From contig CM048554.1 in NCBI GenBank assembly GCA_026413225.1, positions 89,941,963 to 90,005,962 of the forward strand: 64,000 nt of DNA, written 5' to 3'. The position numbers were made by a program, and so were the translations under genes. Shown here piece by piece: positions 25,641 through 41,380 of this stretch. Every line of letters starts with the position of its first letter. Within the stretch, counting starts at the first letter, position 1. The stretch is from Otis tarda (lineage: Eukaryota > Chordata > Aves > Otidiformes > Otididae). The notes beneath the pieces are model-generated. The model was not told the DNA's origin and ran no database searches. It saw nothing but the letters and a program-made list of their open reading frames with translations.

Positions 25641-28600
25641 TTAAAAACAAGAGGATCAAGTGTGCATGAGCAACCTCACAGCTAGGACACCTCTTAGCAC
25701 ATGTGCCCACTCCTGCATGGGGCTTTACATGAAGTGTTTCACAGAAGCTGAAGAGACTTCAAGCTGAGCTGCAGATGAATAAGACATTTTGATTTTTTGT
25801 TGTTTCTAGAGACTGGGATAATTGGACATGTAAACACTCTGTGTTTACAACTTTCGAGAGTGCATCTTGGGGCAGATTTTATAAAAATCCACCACAATCT
25901 TTGAGCCCTTCATTTTCCAACTTGAATGTTATTTTAGGATTTGAGGGTTGTTTGCTTATTTCAAGAAATGTATTTGGGAGTTTTACACAGTACAGACAGA
26001 TTATTGTGTGTCCTGTTTAACATTTGGCTATATTCAATTCATTAAACCATTTTTCTCTCCTCAGTATTGAATTTATTCCAACCTAGAGGAACATAACCCT
26101 CCCTTGTAGCCTGAACTGATAACACAGGCTGCTATTATAATGCTTTTTCTGTTTGGATTTTAGAGAGATTTGTTCCTCCCTATGTCCAGCAAAAATAAAA
26201 CAAGCACACATAAAGTCTCATGAGTGAACTGAACTTTACGACATGGTAACACCAAAGAAAGTTTCTTAGAAGTCCATTCATCTTTTGCTGCATTTCATAT
26301 AGTTCTGAAACAAGACTTCTGTATGGGTCATAGGTAGCAGAATATGAAATAACATGAAAATTAAGATACTTCCACACAATGAGTCAAACTGTATAATAAA
26401 AGACTTTGGTGTAACATCCAGAACAATTTTGGCCTCAAAAAGTTAGTGTGGAGAAAATACAGGCACTACTCTGAGAACATTCACTGCTTGTTGGATTTTG
26501 GTTCCCTTTTGAAAGTAATGCAGGTTCAGAAAAACATCACCTCTGCCAGACAAACACAACTACCAAATCCCTACAGTTGAGCTTGTAAGCCCCAGGTACT
26601 GTGCAGGCACTGTAGCAATGAGGGGCAAAGGTCTAGGAGGGGGCACACAGCGGAGTAAAAGGCACAAAACTTGTTCTTCTGTTTACAAAAGAAAACAGAA
26701 AATCTCAAACATTTATTGCTATATCCAAGCTCTTTAGAAAGCTCTTTAAGATACAGAATAACTCTTTGTTTGATAATTAGTCTAAAAGATTCACATTAAA
26801 TTTGTAAGTCAAATTCCTAATACATAAGATCATTTTTTAACATTGATTTTACTGTACTTTTCAGTATAATTGGTGAATCTTCCTTTTTCAACATTTTTTG
26901 TAGTACATAAACTTAGCTTTTATTGATGAATAAAATAGTTTTATTTCCTTTGAGAAATCTTGGGTTTGTAACATTTTGTCTATTCACTTTTATTTTCTAC
27001 ATTTTTTATCAAAATATGCTCATGACATGTAAGATTTCAGACTTGCATAGCAAACATTGCTTCCAGTTCATGCTGCATCATAAATTGGGGGCTTGCTGAA
27101 CTCCCTATATTCATATTTTATAAACATAAGGAACATCTTCATGCACATTTTACATACACCTTTGACTCAAGACACTGAATGGCAACTTTATGTTGATAAT
27201 ATTTCCCTTACTATACCAAATTCTTAGGAAATAATTTTATTATTTTTCCATTATTCTGGCTTATTTCTATATGTTTTGATTTTCCTTTCCTTCAAACCAC
27301 TGCTCTTTTTATATGGTATTACTCTACATTTTACGCCTACCTTGAATTTACTTTGCTGTGTTTATTCCAGCTTTTCTTTATATTCTGTACCAACACTTCC
27401 TAGATGATTCTCCTAGTGACAGAATCTGATGTTGTCATCTATAAAACCAGGCTTTTATAGCTCATGATTCCTGCTAGATGGGCTAAAAGAGTGAAAGTGG
27501 CAAAGTTAAACAGGATAGTAAATGAAGGGCTATACTGTGTCAGTATCTCATCTCCTCCAATTTTACTGCCTATTGTGACTGTATCAAAGCAAAGTTAAAA
27601 AACCAATTCAGATGTAATAATTTTCTTATGCCAGCTGAATGACCATATTCCTGTACCTGCATGCTGTAGTGTGTCTTTTCCTCAGCCTCTTTGTTTAGCC
27701 ATTCCATGAAATGACACTCAGTGAAAAAAGTCTGTTCTACGAAACACTGTCCAAGCTGGCCTGTGCTCAGTCATCTTTCTAATCAACTCACAATAACATG
27801 GTTGAGTCTTCTTTTATTATTTCTTCAACTGAACAGAGAATTATTTCAAATTTCCTTTATTTCTATAATTAAGTAAAAATTTGTACCTTAAACTCCTACA
27901 ACTTCTTAAGACATACACATCCCATTATATCTCAAAGGTCAGTTCAAAAGGCAATTTGCTTCAACATATATTGTGAGAATTAAATAATTTAAATACGAGT
28001 GAATAACAATTACACTGGAAGCATTGCTTTCAATAAAGACAGATCTTAATACACGTTTACAGTCTGTTCATTAAAATTATATTTTAAGTGGCACCAGAAC
28101 AAGATTTGATGTTACTCACCATAATTTCAAAATAAAACCCACAGACCACTTCAAGTTATTAATTGGTTCCTGTTGCACTAAGTACAGACACAGATGCATA
28201 ATCCAAAACTGAAACCTGGTCTTGCAAATATTTTGGAGTACTGAATTGCAATCACTTCCTCAAAGCACCACAAAGAGCCATGGAGGACTGTCACAGCTTC
28301 ATGGTGAATAACTTCTGCTCATGAGAAAACTGAAATAATAGGACTGTTTGGGTATCTCAGCATCCTAAATTCTGAAGACACATAATGCAATAGTATGAAA
28401 AATGATTCAGTTCTGAAGACACATATTACAATAGTATGAAAAATGATTCAGTTCAAACATCCTGAAAGCATTTTGTTGGAAAGGTGAATTTTTTTTGTTA
28501 GGACTCTGTAAAGTAATAGTTATTTAAGACAGTTCCTGTCAAATATGAGACTTAGGGCTAATTTACTTTAAAGCTTAATACTGCTGAAATCATTGAAATT

Positions 28601-30689
28601 TGTTGTTGTTGTTGAAAGGTTTTCTTGTTTTGGAAAATTCTTTCTACGGTAACCTCCTTTAAAATAAAATTGCTCTGAAACTCTTAGATCTTTGAAAAGC
28701 ATTCTTAGACACATCCACTTTTCCTTTCCTGAAATGCTTCTTACATAAATAGCTTGTCTAATAGTTTCCCCTAATGTCACACACTATCAGGAAATTACAC
28801 CACTTACTGGAGATTAGGCCTTATTTTGCAGCAGCAGGAGGAAATCTAAAGCACCACCAATCCAAACAGATTAATATTATTATATTTAGTTTTTAGACAC
28901 AGAACTGAAGAATTGAAAAAAACAAGATCACTTAACTCAATCCTCAGAAACAGGTTATTTCATTGAAATTGTTGGGACCTATCCTCTGATTAATGTCAAT
29001 CTTTTGTAAGGCTGAAAGTCCTGTGCAACTCTGAGAAACACACTGAGTCTCTGGAAGCACTGAGCTCTGTTCACCTGTACATTCCTTTGGTAGCTGACCC
29101 AATTCCCTGTTCTCCAGATCCTCACAAGGCGTAGCCAGATGCCAGGGAAAAAATAGCTACTGGGCATTAAGAAAAGAAACTGCATTACTAAGACAGAAAA
29201 CCACAATTAAACCAGAATTGCTCTGTTCTTGCAAGAATTAAGAAAATATGTTCCTTTTTACATCTGTGTAATGCTCTACATAAAACACCATGCTGATTTG
29301 TTATTTTATAGATGGCAATGATCTTTACCAGGCCAGCTAACGCCTTTCTTCAGTCACGTGTATTTTAATAACAGTATACATTTTCATGGTGTATCCTGCA
29401 ATACTGTTATTGATGTATATAAAGATTAATTCCTAAATGAAATTTTAACTTCCTTAAATGAAAACATTCACATTTAGTAAGCATTTTTCTATTTCTCAGT
29501 AACTAAAACATTATTTGTAGAGAGTAAGTAGAAACCACCAAGACATTCCTGTGACATATATTTTCTGTATTTGCAAGATCAATGTTAGCTGGGACGTACT
29601 AATTACCTACACCTATCTCAGTCCTATCAGAAAAAAGTAACCACTGCATTATCGTAACCATAATACAACTTTCCCACATCTAGTCCCACAGAAAGCAGGA
29701 ATGGTATAACACATTTGATGTACAAGCCCTAAAAACCAGGAAATTAAAAATCAAGCCACTAGTCAGCACACATCCTAATCCTTTCCCAACAGGCACATAT
29801 CTTCAATAACAACCTATACATTTCCCCAGCGATCTTAATTCTGTTCTCTTCAATTTCCAATTTCTAAATATATTCTCCACTAAATTGCCTTCACTTCTCA
29901 GAACAGTAGTATAGGTTTTGTATAAGAGTTTGGATAAAAAAGGACAAGAAAGCTGACATGATCAACAAGAAAGAACGTTACACATTGTACCACGCCAATT
30001 CAGTGCTGACAAAGTCTTGCGGTCAAGCAGTTGCTGTTTATTGGACCCAAATGTGCCAGGAATAAAGCAGAATAGCCTTTACGGTTCAAAATATGTGCAC
30101 ATGCTATCATACACTGAAGCTACATAAAATCAGCAAATGGCATGTACTGCATGTTATAATAGTAGCTATTAAAAATTAAATTTTAAAAACAAAAGGTTTT
30201 TTTTCAGGCTAACATGAAATTTCTCTCAAAATTGCATAATTCAAAATGTTTTTAATGAAATAGCAGAGAGGATTCTTCAGATTGCGATGGTATTTTCAGC
30301 CATACCCAAATTTTAAAAAGTCTCTTCTAATACACTATGTACAAACAAAATATATGTTAGAGATTTCATATTGAAAGATCATCTACTTTTAGAGGAAAGA
30401 AAAAAGTCTAATTTAAGTCCTTCCTAAAACAAAATCTGAGAATTCTCTTCAAATCTGATGCATTGCTTAGATCACAGTAAGATCCAGATGACCTTCAGTG
30501 TAAATTTAGCTTTCTGCTATAAAAGATAAGTAATTCTGAAATAATATGAAAAGATGATGGTAATGACTTCCTAAAGAAAAGAAGATCACCTTTGACTTAG
30601 TTCTAGATGAGTCTTTCAATAACTACTCATTGTTGAAACCAAACTTTTATTATCTACAGCACTCTTTCAAATGACGATGGTCAGTTACT
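25641..30689. other. Non-coding stretch, probable BCKDHB intron
   Basis: No gene is seen. It contains a 41-bp tandem duplication (28370-28451), listed separately, and a (TTG)n run at about 28600-28614. The rest is AT-rich sequence without recognisable repeat structure. Confidence 0.45.
28370..28451. repeat. 41-bp tandem duplication, two copies
   Basis: Copy one is 28370-28410 and copy two 28411-28451. Both start TTCTGAAGACACAT and end ATGATTCAG, and they differ at only two of 41 positions. The unit is not part of any mobile element that I recognise. The high identity suggests a recent local duplication, for example by replication slippage. Confidence 0.95.
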
Positions 30690-31600
30690 GGAGGATTACA
30701 GCTTTATGTTTGGATTCCTTACCCTCTCTACACTGCAAGCTCAACAGGAGTGCTCCATTCAGAAGGAACTCATCTTTCTACAAAGAGATTTCCCCAGCTG
30801 TCTGTCTCTCTGCCAGACACACACCAATGGGTCTCTCAGTTGACCCCAGACCCCACAGTCTCTCCAGGAGCCAGCTTGGACATCCTGGTTCCCCCAGTAG
30901 TCAACTCAGACATACACGCACACACACACACACACACATATAAAGCTGGCTCACTTAACCTACCCCTATCTACTCCAGCTTACTATTTGCTAGAGACAGA
31001 CACCAACACTCTCACTAGCCGCCAGTCCAGCACCCCAGTGCCCCCATGATCCATGCTCTGACTCCAGCGGCTGGCACTTAGTCCTCCATACACACACGTG
31101 CACACAAAACAGAAAGTCTTACACAGGAAATAGTTAGAAATGGAGTTTAATAAAAGACAGGACACATGATGCTGACCAGGCACAGGGCATGGCCAGTCAT
31201 ACCAACCAGCCTGTTTACATGCAGCCAGTCCTTTTTATCCCCTTATCTCTCATTTTTCCCATATCTATTCCTCCCCAAACCACCTTGGTCCCCACCTCTT
31301 CCCACCTTTGGTCCGAAAACAGCCCATAAGTCTTGTGTGATTCCAAAATGCTCCTTCCTGCATCCCGTAAGAAGCCCCAAATACTGGCAGGCAGCAATTC
31401 CTCCTCAGTCTGCAGAGTGGTCCAGAGTGTACCTATACTCACCCAAGGGGCTGAGGCTGGGGACAGCCCTGGCAGAAGCTGAATTGGGGGCTCCATTTCC
31501 TGAACTGGGTTATTGGGGTTCCCCTGGCTGCTGCTGTGTCTCAGGGCTCCTTCACATGTGTGTGCAGATGAGCCTTTCACACAATTTAACATAATCTGCT
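30690..31600 (-). mobile_element. LTR-like element, family not identified
   Basis: The minus strand shows an LTR-like promoter and terminator arrangement. A strong TATA box, ATAAAAAG, lies at about 31230-31237, and an ATTAAA poly(A) signal (31146-31151) lies about 80 bases downstream. A GT-rich stretch follows. GC content is clearly above the flanks on both sides. A (CA)10 run sits at 30919-30938. I could not fix LTR ends or a target duplication, and no gag, pol or env sequence is attached. It may be a solo LTR plus leader, or another GC-richer repeat. Confidence 0.4.
30919..30938. repeat. (CA)10 microsatellite
   Basis: Ten uninterrupted CA units lie inside the GC-richer LTR-like segment, preceded by CATACACG. 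Such runs are commonly length-variable between individuals. Confidence 0.95.
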
Positions 31601-36539
<4,939 letters not shown>

Positions 36540-37540
36540 TTAGAACACATATAAGAAAATACACATGGGATCAGACCAGTAATCCAACGGTCTGGTATCT
36601 TGTCTCTGTAATAGAGATAATTTGATGTTTAGGAAAGAGCAAAAGGGCTTTTAATGTGTTCCTTCAGTATTTCTCAGCCTCCAACTATTTTCACATCAGA
36701 GGTTTCCTAAGCCCAATACGGTTTCTTGCTCTAAATAACTGGTAACTTTTATTGCATGAATTTATCTGTTCTCAAATTGAACCCATGTAAACAACAAAGA
36801 AAAAGGAAAATAAAAATCTCATTTTAGAAACCCCCTCCTCCTATATGAGAAATTCTTATTTTAACCTACAGTTCCCAAGGACTTCAAGGCTTCCTTGCCT
36901 GGAGGATCTTGTGAGTGAGAGTGAGCAGGCAGCTGTTATCACCAAGCGTTGCATACAAGCATCTCAGCCCTGCTATAAAGCATTATACATCACTCCTGGT
37001 GGGAAACCACGCTAGCATAACCATCAAAATGGTTTTCGTACCCATCCTATCTTGTTCAGAGTCAGCATGGATACCTGCACCACATTGTGCCGTGCAGAAA
37101 TACCTTAAAAATTCTCCTAATAGTTAAAACCAGGAAAAAAAAAAAAAAAAAAAAAAACCAGCAGAAACTAACCACCATACTGCATTGCAAATAGGGTCCT
37201 GGATTTTAGGGAAGGATATGAGAATTGCAATTCCTGAACATTACAGGCTCCCCTGCATCAATTTCTACTTCACAATGAACACTTGTTCCTAAACCACAGT
37301 GAGTCTTTCAGAAAGACATGCAATTTTAATTATGGTATTTCCAGTGTTTGCAAACGCATCACAGCTATTGGTAAGTTGTTCCAGTGTTTCAACTGCCTTC
37401 CCTGTTAAAATTTTGCACCTTATTTCCACCTAATCTGGCTGAGTTCAACTTCAAGCCGTTGGTTCTTATTTTACTTCTGTTTGGTAGATGGAGAAGCTAT
37501 CTATTGTCACATTTCTGCTCCCCACATGAACACATTAAGT
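36540..37540 (-). mobile_element. Very old CR1-like LINE sequence, left part
   Basis: Read on the minus strand, 37330-37540 is a decayed CR1 ORF2 3' segment. The counterparts of 'HLHGE-K-DN', 'NGWKLKL-KFRLEIR-KFLTV' and 'HWNNLP' can still be followed, for example CTGGAACAACTTACCAATAG. Sequence at about 36540-36800 and 37060-37120 resembles the 3' end of ancient amniote CR1/L3-type elements, for example GGATCAGACCAGTAATCCA. All frames are broken. It may be one element or two overlapping old ones. It continues at 40577 after the nested younger CR1. Confidence 0.6.
37135..37158. repeat. Poly(A) run of 24
   Basis: This is an uninterrupted A-tract within the old CR1-like region. No poly(A) signal in the preceding 40 bases marks it clearly as a retroposon tail, although a short unidentified insertion ending here is possible. 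Confidence 0.9.
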
Positions 37541-40500
37541 GTTGCTGGGGGAGGGGGAGCACAGTTCAGCCCACGGCTATCGGCATGGTGCCAGTGCCAG
37601 CACCAAGCACCCAGAAGTCAGGGAGGGATCGCAGGTAGGTGCAAATAAACCTAAATCTGCAATACAAAAGAACACCTGTCACTCCAGCCAGCAAGTCGGT
37701 TTTATCGAGGACCCTGCTGAAGTGTCTCTATACCAACGCACGCAGCATGGGGAATAAACAGGAAGAACTGGAGATGCGTGCGCGCGAGCAGGGCTACGAC
37801 CTTGTTGGCATCACGGAGACGTGGTGGGACGGCTCTTACGACTGGAGCGTCAACATGGAGGGGTACAGGCTTTTTAGAAAAGACAGGCAGGGAAGATGAG
37901 GAGGGGGTGTCGCTCTCTATGTCAGCAACCGGCTGGAGTGCGTGGAGCTCCGCCTGGGGATGGGGGAGGAGCTGACAGAGAGCTTATGGGTCAAGATCAG
38001 AGGACAGGGACGGACGGGGGATGTTACGGTGGGGGTCTGCTACAGGCCGCCTGGCCAGGAAGACAGAGCGGACGAGGCGCTCTATAGGCAGATAGGAGCA
38101 GCCTCACAGCGGTCACAAGCCCTGGTCCTCATGGGGGACTTCAACCACCCTGACATCTGTTGGAGAGACAACACAGCAGGGCACAGGCAGTCCAGGAGGT
38201 TCCTGGAATGCGTGGACGATAACTTCCTCCTGCAGGCGATAGAGGAGCCGACAAGGAGGGGTGCCATGCTTGACCTTGTGCTCACCAACAGGGAGGGGCT
38301 GGTGGGGGACGTGAAACTGACGGACAGCCTTGGCTGCAGTGACCATGACGCGGTGGAATTCAAGATCCACGGGGCGGCGAGGAAACTGCACAGTAAGCTC
38401 TCTGCCCTAGATTTCAGGAAGGCGGACTTTGGCCTCTTCAGGAACCTCATGGGCAAAGTGCCGTGGGAGGCGGCCCTGGAGGGAAGAGGGGCCCAGGAAA
38501 GTTGGTCCATATTTAAGGAGCACCTCCTCCAAGCTCAGCAGAGGTGCATCCCGATGAAGAAGAAGTCGGGCAAAAAGGCCAGGAGGCCAGCGTGGATGAG
38601 CAAGGAGCTCCTGGACCAACTGAAAGTAAAGAAGGAAGCCTATAGAGGGTGGAAGCGGGGACAGGTAGCCTGGGAGGACTACCGAGTGGCTGTGCGAGCG
38701 GCCAGGGGTAGGGTGAGGAAGGCTAAAGCCCTGATGGAATCGAATCTGGCCAGGGATATAAAAAGTAACAAGAAAAGCTTTTACAGGTATGTAGGGGACA
38801 AAAGAAAATCCAAGGAGAATGTAGGCCCCCTCCGGAAGGTAACGGGTGTCGTGGTTACCCGGGATGTGGAGAAGGCTGAGGTACTCAACGACTTTTTTGC
38901 CTCAGTCTTCACTGATAAGGGCCCTTGTCTCCCCACCCAAGCTGTGGAAGGCACAGGCAGGGACTGTGAGGATGAAGAACCGCCCACAGTGCTCGAAGAG
39001 CAGGTTCAGGACCATCTAAGGAACTTGAAGGTGCACAAGTCCATGGGGCCTGATGAGATCCATCCGCGCGTCCTGAAGGAACTGGCGGGTGAAGTTGCCA
39101 AGCCACTGGCCATCATATTTGAGAAATCGTGGAGGTCTAGTGAGGTCCCCGATGACTGGAAGAGAGGGAACATAACCCCCATTTTTAAAAAGGGGAGTAA
39201 GGAAGACCCGGGCAACTACAGGCCGGTCAGCCTCACCTCTGTGCCTGGCAAGGTCATGGAGCAGATTCTCCTGGAAACCATGCTAAGGCACATGGAGAGC
39301 AAGGAGGTGGTTGGTGACAGCCAACATGGCTTCACCAAGGGCAGATCGTGCCTGACCAATTTGGTGGCCTTTTATGACGGGGTAACAGCATCGGTGGACA
39401 AGGGACGGGCAACGGATATCGTCTACCTGGACTTGTGCAAAGCTTTTGACACTGTTCCGCATGACATCCTTCTCTCTAAACTAGAGAGGCATGGGTTCGA
39501 TGGATGGACCACTTGGTGGATAAGGAGTTGGCTGGATGGCCGCACTCAGAGAGTGGTGGTCAACGGCTCAATGTCCAAGTGGAGACCGGTCACCAGTGGC
39601 GTCCCTCAGGGGTCCGTGTTGGGCCCGGCCCTGTTCAACATCTTTGTCGGCGACATGGACAGTGGGATAGAGTGCACCCTCAGCAAGTTTGCCGATGACA
39701 CCAAGCTGTGTGGTGCCGTCGACTCGCTGGAAGGGAGGGATGCCATCCAGAGGGACCTTGACAGGCTGGAGAGGTGGGCCCGTGCCAACCTCATGAAGTT
39801 CAACCAGGCCAAGTGCAAGGTCCTGCACCTGGGTCGTGGCAATCCCAGGCACAAATACAGGCTGGGCGGAGAATGGATTGAGAGCAGCCCTGAGGAGAAA
39901 GACTTGGGAGTGCTGGTAGACGAGAGGCTCAACATGAGCGGGCAATGCGCCCTTGCGGCCCAGAAGGCCAACCGCATCCTGGGCTGCATCAAGAGGAGCG
40001 TGGCCAGCAGGTCGAGGGAGGTGATTCTGCCCCTCTACTCTGCCCTGGTGAGACCCAGTACTGTGTCCAGTTCTGGAGCCCCCAACACAAGAAGGACATG
40101 GACCAGTTGGAAAGGGTCCAGAGGAGGGCCACCAAGATGATCAGAGGGCTGGAGCACCTCTCCTATGAGGACAGGCTGAGAGAGTTGGGGCTGTTCAGCC
40201 TGGAGAAGAGGAGGCTCCGGGGAGACCTGATAGCGGTCTTCCAATACCTCAAGGGGGCCTACAGGAAAGATGGGGAGAAACTGTTCAGTAGGGCCTGTTG
40301 TGATAGGACAAGGGGTAATGGGTTTAAATTAGAAGGAGCTAGGTTTAGATTAGATATTAGAAAAAAATTTTTTACAATGAGAGTTGTAGAGCACTGGAAC
40401 AGGTTGCCCAGAGAGGTGGTGGATGCCCCACCCCTGGAGGTGTTCAAGGCCAGGCTGGATGAGGCTCTGAGCAACCTGATCTAGTCAGGGATGTCCCTGC

Positions 40501-40576
40501 TCTTGCAGGGGGGTTGGACTAGACGACCTTTGAAGGTCCCTTCCAACTCTAACCATTCTATGATTCTATGATTCTA
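37541..40576 (+). mobile_element. Near-complete young CR1 LINE (ORF2 plus 3' end)
   Basis: This 3.0-kb CR1 carries almost the whole ORF2 and an intact 3' end. The 3' UTR contains GGTTGGACTAGACGACCTTT, and the element closes with two ATTCTATG units and ATTCT at 40555-40575. ORF1 is absent, so the copy is 5'-truncated close to the start of ORF2. It sits inside an older minus-strand CR1 whose sequence resumes on the far side: the left flank ends at CACATTAAGT and the right flank starts at TTGTGATCA. The element is antisense to BCKDHB. Its GC content is far higher than that of the flanks. Only two disabling changes are obvious, so it is the youngest LINE in the window. Confidence 0.95.
37639..40484 (+). 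pseudogene. CR1 ORF2 (endonuclease-reverse transcriptase), two lesions
   Basis: The frame opens after a TAG at 37631-37633 and encodes an APE-type endonuclease: YTNARSMGNKQEEL, then [17 protein letters not shown] and CSDHDAVE. These hold the expected Asn, Glu, Asp/Asn and Asp-His active-site residues. The reverse transcriptase follows, with [49 protein letters not shown] and SKFADDTKL, the catalytic FADD box. A C-terminal CR1 domain ends at 40482-40484. Lesion one is an in-frame TGA at 37897-37899, probably CGA to TGA at a CpG. Lesion two is a 7-bp deletion at about 40056/40057, seen by comparison with the related copy near 55220. It shifts the frame; the rest continues in another frame to 40484. 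About 948 codons, close to a full-length ORF2. Confidence 0.94.
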
Positions 40577-41380
40577 AGATTGTGATCAAATGATTTCTTA
40601 ACCACACTTCTGCTAAACTAAGCAGACTGAGCTTTAAATCTTTCACTATACAGCCCACTTCCTTCGTCGTTCTTACAACTCTACCCTGAATCATCTCCAG
40701 TTTTCAATGTCCTTCTTGAAGTACACCCATCTGGAACCAGCATTCCAGCCTTTTTCAGAATAACGCCAAATACGGAGATAATATAACCTCGGTACTGCAG
40801 CTCTTGGATGTGTGAGGCCTTTTGGCCAAAGCATAACAATATGAGTCCAGTTTCAACTGATGACTGCAATTCCCTGTTGTTGGGAAAGAGGGTTTTGTCC
40901 TTAAAGGATAACTGCTTCTTAAAATAAAGATGCAAATATAGTGTGTATTTATTCTTTCAAGTTATAAAATTATATTTGGATATGCTGAAAAATATATTAT
41001 GTGCCTGAACCCAGTTCAGTTAATGAACCTGTCTTCTCTTTATCAGTGACTATTTTATCTATTTCTCCAGCTGTTTGTTACCTCTAACTTATCAGTAACC
41101 ATTTTAAATGTTTTCCATATCTTTGACAGAAATACTAAAAGACAAGTTAAAAATCAGACTCTGCAGGACGTCAGTGACTTCACTGTTTCGACTCACTAGC
41201 ACTGCCTTTACATGACATACAGTTAAAGTCGACGCAGCACTAATGCCTTACTTCTCAACTATGTTAATTTGTTTTGTGAGCACCTAATTATGAATTGTTG
41301 ACCATGTATTTCATGCAAATTGGGCAGCTCATGTAAAGTATTTATAAAAATGCATCTTCAAAAAATAAGGTGTGGCTTAG
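40577..41380 (-). mobile_element. Very old CR1-like LINE sequence, right part
   Basis: This continues the element interrupted at 37541. Read on the minus strand, similarity to CR1 ORF2 runs from about 41300 down to 40577. It includes decayed counterparts of the RT stretch around 'FADDTK' near 41060-41130, a segment near 40800-40930, and 'CVQFW-PHFKKDI-KLE-VQ' near 40690-40770, for example CTTCAAGAAGGACATTGAAA. No frame is open over useful length. Its position on both sides of the young CR1 gives the order of insertion. Confidence 0.6.

Noticed and set aside
30917-30945. Telomere-like or CRISPR-like repeat
   Set aside because: It is a plain CA dinucleotide microsatellite.
38082-40474. Many minus-strand frames of 60-142 codons
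   Set aside because: They are shadows of the CR1 ORF2 on the plus strand, kept open by its high GC content.
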